Position numbers and translations under genes: made by a program
DNA from: Scleroderma bovista
Lineage: Eukaryota; Basidiomycota; Agaricomycetes; Boletales; Sclerodermataceae
Assembly (NCBI GenBank): GCA_037178675.1
Contig: JAYMGJ010000445.1
Location: 1 to 21,322 of the forward strand
Length of the DNA stretch: 21,322 nt
Direction: 5' to 3'
Shown: one piece after another, positions 1-9,600 of the stretch
How the letters are laid out: each line of letters opens with the position of its first letter
Position numbering within the stretch: the first letter of the stretch is position 1
The notes under the pieces: generated by a model
Told to the model about the DNA's origin: nothing
The model's database searches: none
What the model saw: the letters and a program-made list of their open reading frames with translations, nothing else

Positions 1-183
1 AGACTTCATGTTGACGATGAGACCAACGAGGGCGGAATTGCTGATGACAGTGAGCTGCTCGGATTTGAATCAGACTCGGAGTCTGGCAGTGAACCTCATT
101 CTGACTCGGAGTCTGTGTTGGGAGATTATGTGGACATGTATGGATGGGATTCAGATTTGGATAGTGGATATTATGAATTTTAA
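1..183 (+). CDS. 3' end of an acidic-tailed protein (partial)
   Basis: Frame 1 is open from the window edge to a TAA at 181-183 and gives 60 residues. The segment is strongly acidic, with repeated Ser-Asp-Ser-Glu-Ser blocks (for example ESDSESGSEPHSDSES) and an aromatic end, SGYYEF. The even spread of Asp/Glu and the lack of stops in this frame favour a real last exon over the Met-starting frame at 8-190, which has no such bias. Acidic tails of this kind are common at the ends of fungal transposon-encoded and chromatin proteins, but the domain part lies outside the window, so no function is assigned. The 5' part is missing only because the window starts here. Confidence 0.55.
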   Translation, partial: RLHVDDETNEGGIADDSELLGFESDSESGSEPHSDSESVLGDYVDMYGWDSDLDSGYYEF

Positions 184-688
184 GAGTTAATAGCGGTCAT
201 CGGGCTCAAATTACAATCGAGTGCTTTGCAAAGTCCAGAAACGCAACGAAATACAGAAAACAGGGCAAATCCGATTTTTTGCTTGCCAAATTGTGACCGT
301 GTGATAACCGTGTGCCCAACTAGCAAGTCAGGCGCTTCTGGCTCATTTTCGGGTGTCGTTCGACTTGTCCACATTCGTGCGCGCACACTCAGCATGCCTG
401 TATCGCACTTGAGCCCAGTTTGAGCCGGCAGGTAAGTTGTACGATTTTGGTTCTGGTAGGCATATACTGGTTTTGTGTGTTCCCAGCCGTATTTGCGTGG
501 ATTGCAATGCCATGGGGCATCTGTATCTATGTTCAGCGCGCTCGTGCGTCTTCCACACTTGCCTTGATTGTTTGCAAGCCGTCTCGCAGGTTTGACAGGT
601 AAGTTGCACGGTTTCATGGTATTTTTGCGTGTACTGACGGTTTCCATCCTGCCTACAGTCGTATTAGCACTACCCCGGTGACGGCGAC
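184..688 (+). other. Intergenic or decayed DNA with two intron-like segments
   Basis: No convincing gene is seen. Two intron-like segments stand out, 432-486 (55 nt) and 599-658 (60 nt). Both begin with GTAAGTTG followed by nearly the same next nine bases, and both end in CAG. The DNA between them, in the frame starting at 488, encodes 35 residues with six cysteines (CVDC, then LYLC, SC, HTC and DC) before a TGA at 593-595. This could be a remnant of a zinc-binding exon, but one short segment is not enough to name a family. Confidence 0.3.
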
Positions 689-2949
689 ATGGCCACCACC
701 CTCAATTGCAGCAATGACGACAATGTGGCCGCCACCCCTCAACACGACGGCGTCTCATACACTGGGGCAAGGCTGAGGTTCCGTGTTTGCCTACAAGCGC
801 TTGCAAACATACCAGAGGTGTCTTTTACAACTCAACACCAGATATTGTTGTCGCCCTGATCAGACTTGTGTTCAGGCAGGTGGCCGAGGACGATGTTACT
901 CAACGCGACCTCGAGAATGCGCGCGCTGCAGTTGACCAGAAAGACATGGAATTCAGCCAGGCCGCACAAGACGGAGATATTAAGTCCAAGGACCACGAGA
1001 ACGCTCGTGAGTCTGTTTAGAATGAGCCGAACGCTGTCAAGAGCGACCGCGACGAAATATATAGGGGCTTGATCACGTTTAGAGCAATTTGGATTTATTG
1101 ACACACCTTTCATTGCAGTCGCATCGAAAAATGCCTTGGAAGTCCAAATGCATCTCTGAGCACCTTGCAGCAGACTTCTTCAACAGAACTGGATCAACTT
1201 TACCATTGTATTGATGCATGCGAGAGAGAAAAGCGGGATTTCATTCAATGTTGTGGTGAGCAGACCCAAGGAAGATGCCATGGCACAGCGAGATAGTATG
1301 TCTCATTTCCTTTGTCAATCGTACCCCAGCTTTGACACGTTGCATCATTGGGGTAATCCAGATACTGCGCACCAATCTCCGACAAGCGTGACAAGGGTAC
1401 CAGTACTCCTTCGAGTCACAAGTCTGAGAACTGCCCTCCACTGAGACATCCAACAAGGTATTTCTGTCGCTCTACACCAGTGAGATATCGCCTTTGACAC
1501 CTTTTGGCAGTTCAAGATTGATATTATCTCAACAACTCGCTCTTGCACAGGCGGAATCCGAACGCATCACGGCGAACCTCACCTAAAAATGACGAATATG
1601 CACGCTACAGGCGTTCCAAACATGCCGAGTTTGTCCAGTTCTGGGCTGCACACGACGCACTGATCGAGTAACAGGCTTCTGTCGCCAGCTCGTTCGGTCA
1701 GCGCACGAAGCAGATGGATCAACTCACAACAGTTCTCATGAGGGTAAACCTGCCGAGCGGGAAGCTGTATCCGCTACCAAGGTATTGGGGTTGAAAACGG
1801 TTTATGACGATCGGAGGGAAGGCGAAAGAGATTGCAAAGTGAATGGGCGGATGTCGCCATATGCGGAAAAACGCTAAGCTGCTTTGCAGACTGAAACCGA
1901 AAGAGAAAGACGCAAACTCCAGTCTACGGTACGCATCCGCTCTCGCTGCTTCTTTGTTAGCATTAATTCGCCAATATCTCCCTTCCAGGTATACTCGGCA
2001 TACATGGGCTATTTCCAGCTACACAATGACCTGTGGCACATCCCCATCTGCCACCATCGCCCGCGGACTGCTCGCGCAAGAAGAGACGGAGAAGAGGCTG
2101 GAGCAACTCGAAACCGTTGTTGAAAAGATGAACAGGGGCCTTGAAGTTGCCCGTCGCTCGTCGCGTGCTTCTCCCTCTGGGACACCTAGCTGCAGCCAAG
2201 ACGCAGCAGCGGATGCCACGCTTGGATTGGGTTCAACTGTTCCTAGCAGGGTGCATACATACAGAAAGACGTTCACCGAGGTGTATGCTGGCTATTTCTG
2301 ATTGGAAGAGGAATGCAGACTATGACCATATCGACAGGACACTCAGGCATATACTGCAGATCGAAAAAAAGGAGTGCGTCTTGGTAGTTTTTTCTTTCTC
2401 TATTCTTATAACATGATTCGGTAGGCATTCATTATGGCACAACAACGCGCAGAGTACGAATGTTTCCAAATCGAAGCAACACGATTGAGTCTCCACCCAG
2501 CTCTCGGCCATACTTACCGAACGTGACGCCAATGCTGCATCGCTCCAAGATATACCCCAGAAGCTCAAGAGAACGATCTTCTGCAGTACCAACTGATCTC
2601 AGTCGACAGATCCCGGCGCTATTCAAAGCGACGACCAAACCATTCCTGGAGACGAGATCATTTATGAGATGGAATCTCTTCCCGCAAATACCATTGAAGC
2701 CCTCATCACGAGCAGCCTCGTCCCCTTGCGGTCTATTCCGACACTGCAGAAGTAGAACCAGTGTCTACTCAAGGTCGTGCGAGAGATGACCAAGATGAAG
2801 TGGAGGAGCGCAAGTACCGTGTTACACTCGAGCAGGAACAGAGCGTGGCCGCCCGGAAGGCTCACGAAGCTATTTAGGAACTCGTGGCGCAGCTTGAAGG
2901 GCACATCGAGCGCATCGCCATTCGTTAAAGACTCGGCGAGTCGTCCTCC
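689..2949 (+). pseudogene. Decayed multi-exon gene, coiled-coil-like protein
   Basis: Short stretches rich in Glu, Arg, Lys, Gln and Ala appear in changing plus-strand frames, separated by intron-like segments and stops. The clearest pieces are about 877-1017 (QRDLENARAAVDQKDMEF), the exon 1119-1255, about 1552-1671 (KNDEYARYRRSKHAEF), about 1880-1925 (QTETERERRKLQS), about 2062-2160 (EETEKRLEQLETVVEKM) and about 2780-2930 (EERKYRVTLEQEQSVAARK). Heptad-like spacing suggests a long coiled coil. In-frame stops (TAG at 1018, TAA at 1669, TAG at 2875) and frame changes show it is no longer intact. The last piece runs into the first Spt16 fragment with no gap. I do not recognise the family, and more than one source gene is possible. 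Confidence 0.45.
1119..1255 (+). pseudogene. Best-preserved exon of the coiled-coil-like gene
   Basis: An acceptor (ttcattgcag, ending 1118) and a donor (gtgagc at 1256) bracket an open 137-nt segment. Read from 1120 it gives polar, helix-prone sequence including STELDQLYHCIDACEREK and a C-terminal FIQCC. Acceptor, open frame and donor together make this the clearest exon in the 689-2949 block. Its phase cannot be checked against the neighbours because both carry stops. Confidence 0.4.
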
Positions 2950-4012
2950 GGAAAATTAACACCGGGGTGGGAAAAGGCCATCTCCGGGGCTACTCAGAAG
3001 CCAGAACAAGTAGATATCGTTCCAGCAGTATATGACTGTCAAAGACGAAGAGCAAGCATGTATTTCCAGAAATCCACGCACACTGGTTGATCGTCTCCAT
3101 AGAAAATCGTCCACACAGCAGCGAACCTGGCGTCGATTCTGCTCATACATCATGTCACGGTCAAACTAGAGACAATTTTGGACAAGGAAGTCAAGGTCAC
3201 ATACGAACAATTTTCCAGTCAAATCGACTAGAATGGGGACGGGAGATGGCGACGCTGCCAAGGGTCCTGATGAGAGTCTGGAGTAAGTGTCGCGGACTTC
3301 AAGATGTCCGTTTCTACCAACGCGCTGACGCACATGTAGCTAACGCATTGCATTTAGTCGGAGTGGAGATCGACGGAGTTTTGTTACTACGCTCCACTCA
3401 CCCGACAGTCGCAATCAATCCATGCTGGCTATGACTTGAGGTCAACCCCGATCTCCTGATCCTATCACTCATAAAGACATCACTCTCTGGCATTGCTGTT
3501 GGCACGCGGTATGTGAGTTACTGTGCCAACCTCGGGCACAGCGTCATCATTGATCTTTCCTAGGTAGCGTTACTCCGAATTTCACCTGCTTTTACTCGAT
3601 CTCTTTCAGGAACAAGAGATACATTAGTGTCTTTGCAGTGCAACTTATCCGAAAGATGACACAAGGTATTACGGCTCGTGAAGTATACCATCAGGCGTTG
3701 GAATACATTAAAGAAAAGAACCCGCACCAGAAGATCAAGATTATCGGGTCTGCAGTGTGTATCATTACATCGTGCATCATTTTGTACTTATTTCAAGCAG
3801 ATCGGTATTGAATTCTGAGATTCCTTTTACCAAGGAGGTGGAAAGTCTACGGGTAAGTTACGTTGTGGTTGCTTTGGTTTGTATTAACCAATAGTACCTG
3901 CCATTAGATTTCCTATCAATAACGTCAGCAAGAATGGTGAAGACGAGTTTACTTTATCTCTGCATCAACTTCCAAACTTTGGTCAGCTTTCCGGAAAGAA
4001 GGACGATATTGT
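2950..4012 (+). pseudogene. SPT16: Spt16 (FACT subunit) pseudogene fragment, copy 1
   Basis: Spt16 is the large subunit of FACT, the nuclear chaperone that handles H2A-H2B during transcription and replication. Recognisable blocks in Spt16 order are: GKLTPGWEKAI and KPEQVDIVPAV (2950-3030); MTVKDEEQA in a shifted frame; AANLASILLIHHVTVKLETI with DKEVKVTYEQF (about 3120-3217); GDAAKGPD (about 3255); REVYHQALEYIKEKN-like sequence (about 3680-3725); then EVESLR, NNVSKNGEDEF and GQLSGKKDD (about 3835-4010). The N-terminal lobe, the end of the M24-like domain and the C-terminal acidic tail are absent. An internal deletion joins IGIE directly to the KEVESLR block. Small indels and a TAG at about 3229 break the frame. 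The 46-nt intron at 3755-3800 is kept, so this copy arose from DNA and not from mRNA. Confidence 0.85.
3755..3800 (+). other. Retained intron in Spt16 copy 1
   Basis: This segment runs from GTGTGT to a CAG acceptor and is 46 nt. It occupies the same place as the 46-nt intron 4821-4866 in copy 2, between the KEKN/KEKK helix and the IGIE block. The intron interiors are also similar (both contain ttacatcgtgca). Confidence 0.75.
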
Positions 4013-4200
4013 ATGCTCAACTCGTTTAATTGGGGTCATATTACGAAGACGATCAATGAAAGCCCATACAACCTTTTCCAACAAGGTGGATGGTGTTTCT
4101 TTGATGCCGTGTAGGTGCAGAAGTAGCATTAATTATTTTCATGTCTTCTTAGGCCGGACTGACTTTGCTATAGAGCGAAGTGGACGAAGGGTCGGAAGGC
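4013..4200 (+). other. Spacer between the two Spt16 copies
   Basis: The first bases still match the start of the copy 2 intron at 5612 (gtatgc and the following T-rich run), then the match fades. The rest has no open coding segment. A short acidic reading frame (about 4170-4215) leads into copy 2 but does not match Spt16 upstream of about 4201. The junction between the copies therefore lies here. Confidence 0.45.
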
Positions 4201-5858
4201 GAATCCGAGTTAGACGATTCTGAACAAGGAAGCCAAGATCACGCACGACCAGTTCGCGAGTCAAATCGAGTTACGAATGGCGACGGGAGATGGCGACGAT
4301 GCAAGGGTCCGGATATGAGGGTCTGGAGCAAAGGCCGTGGCCCTCAAGACGTTCGTTTCTGCCTACGTTCATACCTGTGATTGGCTGACGTACTGCTTCT
4401 AGGTGGAGTGGGGATCGACAGAGTTTTGCTACACTCCCATCATCCAGTCGCAATTAACCAGTACCGGGTATGACCTGAGGTGCACCTCAGTCTCGTCTTC
4501 CGATCCTATCGCTCACAAGGGCGTCATTCCCATTGCTGTTGATGTGGTACAAGAGTCACTGCGAACCTCGGGCGCAGTGTCATCGTCGATCCGTCCAAGG
4601 TACCGTTTACTAGGTTGAAGCGCTTCATCTGCTTGGTTTACTGAACCATCTCTAGGAACAAGAGTAAATATTCAACACGTTGGTGTCTTTGCAGTCGGAA
4701 CTTATGCGAGAGATGAAGGACGGCGTTATGGCGCGCGAAGTATACTATCGGGCACTGGAGTATATCAAGGAAAAGAAGCGCGACCTAGAAAAACATTTCG
4801 TCAAGAACGTCGGGTCTGTGGTACGTATCGTTACATCGTGCATTGTTTAATGCTCATTCGAAGTAGATCGGTATTGAAACCCGAGACTCTGCTTACGTTC
4901 TTTCGTCCAAGAATGCACGCCGTCTGAAGTCGAACATGGTTTTCAACTTGTCTTTCTGATCTCATGGACGAGATGGGCAAGAAGTGAGTAGCCACTGAGA
5001 CAGGGTCGTGGAACGTTCCTTGACTATGTCCACCAGATATGCATTGAATCTCGTCGACACCGTACGTGTTGGTCCTGACAAGGCTGCCTTCCTCACGGAT
5101 GGTGCCAAATCGTCCATGGACACCCTTTTCTACTTGAATTCCGCGGAGGACCTAGATGATGGGCATACATCCAAGTCTGTGAAGAACCCACCCGTTAAGC
5201 CCTCGCAAATTCCCCGTCAAGCACAAGACAGCAGGTGGTAAAGTTTTGCGAAACAAGACGCGCACCGCTGCTCAAGAGGTCTCAGACGACCGCTGCGAAA
5301 ATAAGGGAACACCAGTCAGATTTGCACGTCGTACTTCAGCGCGACGCTCTTGCCAAGTACTCCGACGAGGTTGCGCTTTCAAAGGAAATTGAAAGTCTAC
5401 GCGTAAGTTATGCCGTGATGGTTTTGATCAGTACTGAGGCCACCTGCGAATAGATTTTCGTCGATCGCAAGGCCCAAACCTTCATTCTTCCGCTGTCCAC
5501 GGGTTCTCGGTCCCCTTTCATATCAACACCATCAAGAGCGTGAGCAAAGATGATGAGGATTCACCTATCTCTGCATCTCCCGGTCGGCTTTCCGGAAAGA
5601 AAGACGATACTGTATGCCGTCTCATTTATCTGGTAGGCGTTGAGTAACTGACTTGCGCAGCCTTTCGAAGACCCTGATGTGACGTTCATTCGATCCGTGA
5701 CCTACCGCTCTATGGACGATCATCGCTTCGATATGATCTCTAAGCAAATCACTGACCTGAAGGAGGTGAACAAGAGGGAACAGCAAAAGAAAGAGATGGC
5801 GGACGTGATCGAACAAGACGTTTTGGTGGAAATCAAGGGCAGGAAACCTCACAGGCTC
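4201..5858 (+). pseudogene. SPT16: Spt16 (FACT subunit) pseudogene fragment, copy 2
   Basis: This copy is more complete than copy 1. Blocks in order are: NKEAKITHDQFASQIELRMA (about 4223-4282); GPDMRVWSKGRG one frame off (about 4303-4340); STEFCYTPIIQSQ (about 4415-4455); NTLVSLQSELMREMKDGV (about 4675-4730); ALEYIKEKKRDLEKHF; intron 4821-4866; RDSAYVLSSKNARRLKSNMV (about 4880-4940); YALNLVDTVRVG (about 5038); KVLRNKTRTAAQE (about 5240); KEIESLR; VDRKAQTFILPL (about 5462); FHINTIKSVSK; GKKDDT; intron 5612-5660; PFEDPDVTFIRSVTYRS (5661 onward); and VNKREQQKKEMADVIEQD (about 5767). It spans the second half of the M24-like domain and the start of the middle domain. Several frameshifts kill it, including one base lost before GPDMRVW. 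The final exon (from 5661) is undamaged and runs into the next gene. Confidence 0.9.
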
Positions 5859-7666
5859 ACAGATCGTACTCTTATCCAGCGGATTCTAAATGAACCGCAG
5901 AAGCGAAGGCTTGCCGACGACTCGGAGATGATAGACCGAATTGTATGTGGTAATGCAGTGCAAAGTACTAACAATAGACAAGTTCTCGAATCATCCTCGA
6001 TACCTTTTTCAGCACGTAAACTCCATCGATTCAACAATCGTGAACGTATTCAACCCTTCCTCCCAATGAATCAACCAACCGTCAGGGCTGACAACTCTAT
6101 GGAACCACCAGAGGACCCAGGAACTGTTCGTCTATACGACTTGCATCGCTATCCCAGTTCTATTTACAACATCGATACTAATCAACCGACGTACCCTGGC
6201 CGCTTGGCAAATACGTTCAATTCAGAGTGGGGTTCCGATCCCTGGTTCTACCGTTCACATCTCGGGTCGGACGTGCCCCACATTCCCCAGAGCTATAGCG
6301 GCGCGGGCTTGTCGGGCCCCTTACTCCAAGGCGCTGGCACTAGCGCGGCCCAGGGAACTTACGCGACTCCAGCGACGAGTTCCACCTGGGGAGGGCCGCA
6401 TTTTCAATCTGGCGTTCCAGCATCATCGAATACCAGCGGATCATACTCGAGTAACTTCTATGTCAGCGGTTCGGCACCAGTTCCGTCATATGCCCCACTT
6501 CTGGGTGAAGATCCCCAACATCTCTGCGATTGTGGTCAGTTCATTGCCATTCCCACACAAACTGATACTTATATATATATTCTAGTCAAATTGACGGGGC
6601 CGATGAAAGCAAGAGGATTAACGAATTGGACGTCTGCTATTCGCGGTGCAGTGGGGCAATTATGCCGCACATTTACAGAAGGGCCCACCGTTTTAATTCC
6701 GCCCATGCTTGCAGAGGAGGCGTTAGCTGAGAGCATTTTCGCTTGCGCGAAACACTCATCGAATTATTACTGGGTGCCAGAGCAAAATATTATGGAAGGT
6801 AAGTTTCAAAATACACCATTGATTCTACGTTTTAAGCTTTGCAACAGTTCAGTTGTCGGACGGAAAAAAGACTCTGCAGACTACGCTGAACAATTCAAAG
6901 TTCAAAACTATCGTCATGAAGGAACTTGTTGAGACGTCCGGCCGAATTTCATCACACTTCTGGAGGCGGGCAAAATATCTCGTCCACAACCAACCGGGTT
7001 TTGATGGCCAAACCCAGCATGAAAGCGGTATTTTTTTATTCAACATGCCGATTGATGAGGAGCTAGTCAAGTGGTGGTGCAAGTTCTCGGATGACTATGG
7101 TTACGGGATCTTCCACCGGGTGCGGTGGGACCCAGTGGCGAACGAGTACGCTATGGTAGGTTTGACTTCATACACACTTTAACTGTTCCTAACTATCACC
7201 TCCAATGTTCTCATCCTCAGGATTTACCATTTGCGCACTCAGCTTTTGCGAATACTTTCCATGCGGCCGCCTACGGGTTGGAGACTTTAGGAGGGTTTGG
7301 CTTCATACCTGGTCATAGCATCAGCAATGTATCCGCACCGATTTCGGAGGTGTCGTTGTACGCATGGGAGCCACCATCTGTGGATGGGTGAGGATTCGTT
7401 TATATGTATCTCAACTTTCTAATCTGAATACTTTTAAGCTTATTGAGGCCGTCGCAGACCACAAGAACTCTGATATTGTGGATTGGCCGTCCAATACCAT
7501 GCGGATGAAGGTCGAAACCACGATTGTAAAGGTATACGAATATTTCGTCAAAATTTTGATCGGTTTGAAGGACAAACCCGTTGAAGTGCAAAGTCACTGG
7601 CGGGCAGTCCTGGTCAATTTTTTGCAGAAAAATCGTATCAATAACTTGCCACCTCTGACTCACTGA
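5712..7666 (+). CDS. Unknown multi-exon protein with an Spt16-derived N-terminus (candidate chimera)
   Basis: Proposed exons are 5712-6534, 6586-6798, 6848-7155, 7221 to about 7387 and about 7440-7666, with introns of 51, 49 and 65 nt between the first four. Exons 1-4 join in consistent phase (1, 1, 0). The first in-frame ATG (5712) lies inside the last Spt16 exon, so about 49 residues are Spt16-like (for example EQQKKEMADVIEQDVLVEIK). One Lys of the usual DLKKEVNK is missing without breaking the frame. After about 5858 the protein is unlike Spt16: a Ser/Gly/Pro/Tyr/Thr-rich linker (about 6060-6530), then a denser, globular-looking part (LVETSGRISSHFWRRAKYLV, ELVKWWCKFSDDYGYGIF). The last part (ETTIVKVYEYFVKILIG) ends at TAA 7664-7666. 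The last junction is unclear: the good donor at 7386 does not match the phase of the LIEAVADHKN frame, so a frameshift or another splice site is needed. The unknown part may have its own start downstream. It vaguely recalls basidiomycete-only DUF proteins, but I cannot name one. Confidence 0.55.
6535..6585 (+). other. Intron 1 of the chimeric gene
   Basis: This 51-nt intron starts GTCAGT and ends TTCTAG after a TA-dinucleotide tract (about 6570-6580). Its length is a multiple of three and it has no in-frame stop, so the frame reads straight through it. Removing it joins LCDC to VKLTGPMKARG in phase 1. Confidence 0.6.
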
Positions 7667-8461
7667 TACTAGGTCACTACATACATTGACTTGCATCCAT
7701 TTTGATTGTTGTAATGAATAGCTGTAACGTCGTGTTTATGTCTGTGGTTCATAAATCGTTTGTTGATCCTGTTCATGCGGTCCGTGCGTCGTTTGTTGTC
7801 AACGTTTCTTCTACCTGCTGCAAATACTTTTTCTTGCTCGGTAAACACATGGACGGCGGCGTGCGTCGCTTGGTTGTGGACATCGCCGAGAGGCTTTGTT
7901 TATAGTACGCAAGTGTTCATTCACCAAATGTCGAACCCGAACGGCTAACAAGAACAGGTTTGTGTTGCAGAATGTGCCAGTGCTGTCGGATTGATCTCCT
8001 TGCGTATAAGCTGGTATGTTCTCCATCACAAGTATCTTGTCCACCTCCCAATTCTCCCGACCCGTTTAGTGCCTCCACTGTTTCAATGTCGGCACTCAAC
8101 GGTTCAAGACAATCGTTCTCCCCCAGCAACTCTGGACACTGATTGAGAGTAACATGCTTTATCATTCAGGTTCGTTCTTTGTATGTGCCGTACATTCACT
8201 CAGAGAGTTCATTGAACAGTTTCCATATCTCAGCAAGCGCGAGTAGTCCTTTGGGGTCTCACACTTCCAGGTTTTATTTTCGAACTTGAAATGACCTGCT
8301 GTGATGACACCGGGGCTCGCAACGAGCAGGCTAACATGCAAAGGCAGACTAGTATGGCGACTTCGATGGGCGTTAACGCTGGCACAAAAACGACCAGCGT
8401 CGGTGCCTTCATTCTCGATGGCGACGGAACAAGTGTCTGACACTTCCACTTTCCACTCGCT
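7667..8461 (+). other. Intergenic stretch, no gene recognised
   Basis: The first part is probably the 3' flank of the preceding gene. Several overlapping frames of 60-100 codons exist on both strands, but none has splice signals or a recognisable motif. A plus-strand segment at about 8290-8430 (reading NAGTKTTSVGAFILDGDGTS before a TGA) could be the decayed N-terminal part of the following helicase. This is only suggested by position. Confidence 0.35.
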
Positions 8462-9600
8462 CAAGCAACCCTGAAGGCACTTACCTCGAAACCATTTGAT
8501 CTCAAGCAGGTGACCCTTGTGCAGTCACTCGTTACAGAACTTCATCCTGGCCTCTCCCATTACCTTACTTCAGCCAACCTCGACTCACCCTGGAATTTAC
8601 TTGTCCATGCACCCACCGGAACAGGAAAGATTCTTGCTTTTCTTATCCCTGCTGTCGAAAGTCGACTTAAAGCGGCCCAGCAGCACGCTCAGGGAGTGGT
8701 CCAACCTTCTGGACTTGATTCGTTGAAGCTCGTACCCCATGCCGTCAGTGCCTTCCGGCGTACGTCATCTGGTCCACTCATCCTTTCACCAATGCAGGAA
8801 CTTGCTATCCAGATTGAAAACCGCTTGTCGGAGGCGTAAGCAAGTCAGCACAACTATCTCAATGGATGTCCGGTCGTCGTGACATCGTAGTGGCAACCCG
8901 GTCGCATGCGTGATCTCCTTGTAAATTCATCGCACGTACGCGAGAGCATGAAAAACTGCAACCTTGTATGTCAACCTGAACGATACGTTCTACCAATCTG
9001 AACTCTTTCACTAACTCACCTTAGATGAGGCAGATGCCCTTCTTGATATGGGTTCCCGAGACGATATTGATGCTATCGCTAATTTTTTTTTGGCTCCTTC
9101 AAGCCAGCATGAACCTTCCTCATTAGCGCGACGCTCTCCCGACGAATTAGGCAAATTGCGGCGACCCATTTATCCCAAAATCGCCGATTCCTTGGTGCCA
9201 TCTCCACCGTGTACATCCAACTCTCCAGCTCCGGTCGATGCGATAAAAGGAAAAGTACGAGTGCCTTGGGCGGTAAAATCCGATAGTGAACTTACCATCC
9301 ACACTCACATCCCTCAATATTACATCCCCCTACCATCGGTCGATGTCCAAGTGCCAACCCTTCTTCACCTGATTGCTCATGACCAACCAGCCAGGCTAGA
9401 TTCCAAAATAATTCTCTTTTACCCCGACCCACGCAACAGCCTTGTTCTCCACAACCTTGTGCGAGTTCGCTGGATGGCACCTTGCCTATCAACGGCACGC
9501 GCGTCATCGAGATGCACTCCAAACTTACACAAGTTGCTCGGCAACGTGCGAGCAAAAACATGTCTTGAAGTCAGGCGCTGAAGTAGTGTTTTGCTTGGCC
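8462..9600 (+). pseudogene. DEAD-box RNA helicase pseudogene, Mss116-like
   Basis: DEAD-box helicases unwind RNA using ATP; the Mss116 group acts in mitochondrial splicing. Motifs appear in family order: a Q-motif-like KPFDLKQVTLVQ (about 8488-8525); motif I as APTGTGKILAF, where the conserved GKT is GKI (about 8608-8640); motif Ia as PMQELA instead of PTRELA (about 8790); RRDIVVAT and GRMRDLL split by a frameshift in the TPGR motif (about 8876-8925); an intron-like segment (8967-9024); motif II DEADALLDMG (from about 9026); and a C-lobe strand KIILFYP (about 9400-9420). VIEMHSKLTQVARQRASK follows in another frame (about 9508), then stops. The SAT motif III and a clear HRxGRxGR motif VI are not visible. 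The lost motif I threonine, the frameshifts and the truncation make it non-functional. The Mss116 assignment is less certain than the DEAD-box one. Confidence 0.8.

Noticed and set aside
488..592. Cys-rich mini-exon as a CxC cluster of a KDZ-type transposon
   Set aside because: Basidiomycete KDZ elements do carry cysteine clusters, but 35 residues with no transposase nearby is too little to claim one.
180..647. 155-codon minus-strand frame across 180-647
   Set aside because: It has no recognisable motif and runs antisense over DNA with good plus-strand splice-like signals. It is most likely a chance open frame.
5859..7666. Naming the unknown part as a specific basidiomycete DUF (for example DUF6532)
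   Set aside because: There is only a vague resemblance in layout and no motif I could verify.
8162..8464. 100-codon minus-strand frame upstream of the helicase remnant
   Set aside because: No family match and no splice support. The plus strand is the more likely coding side, given the helicase just downstream.
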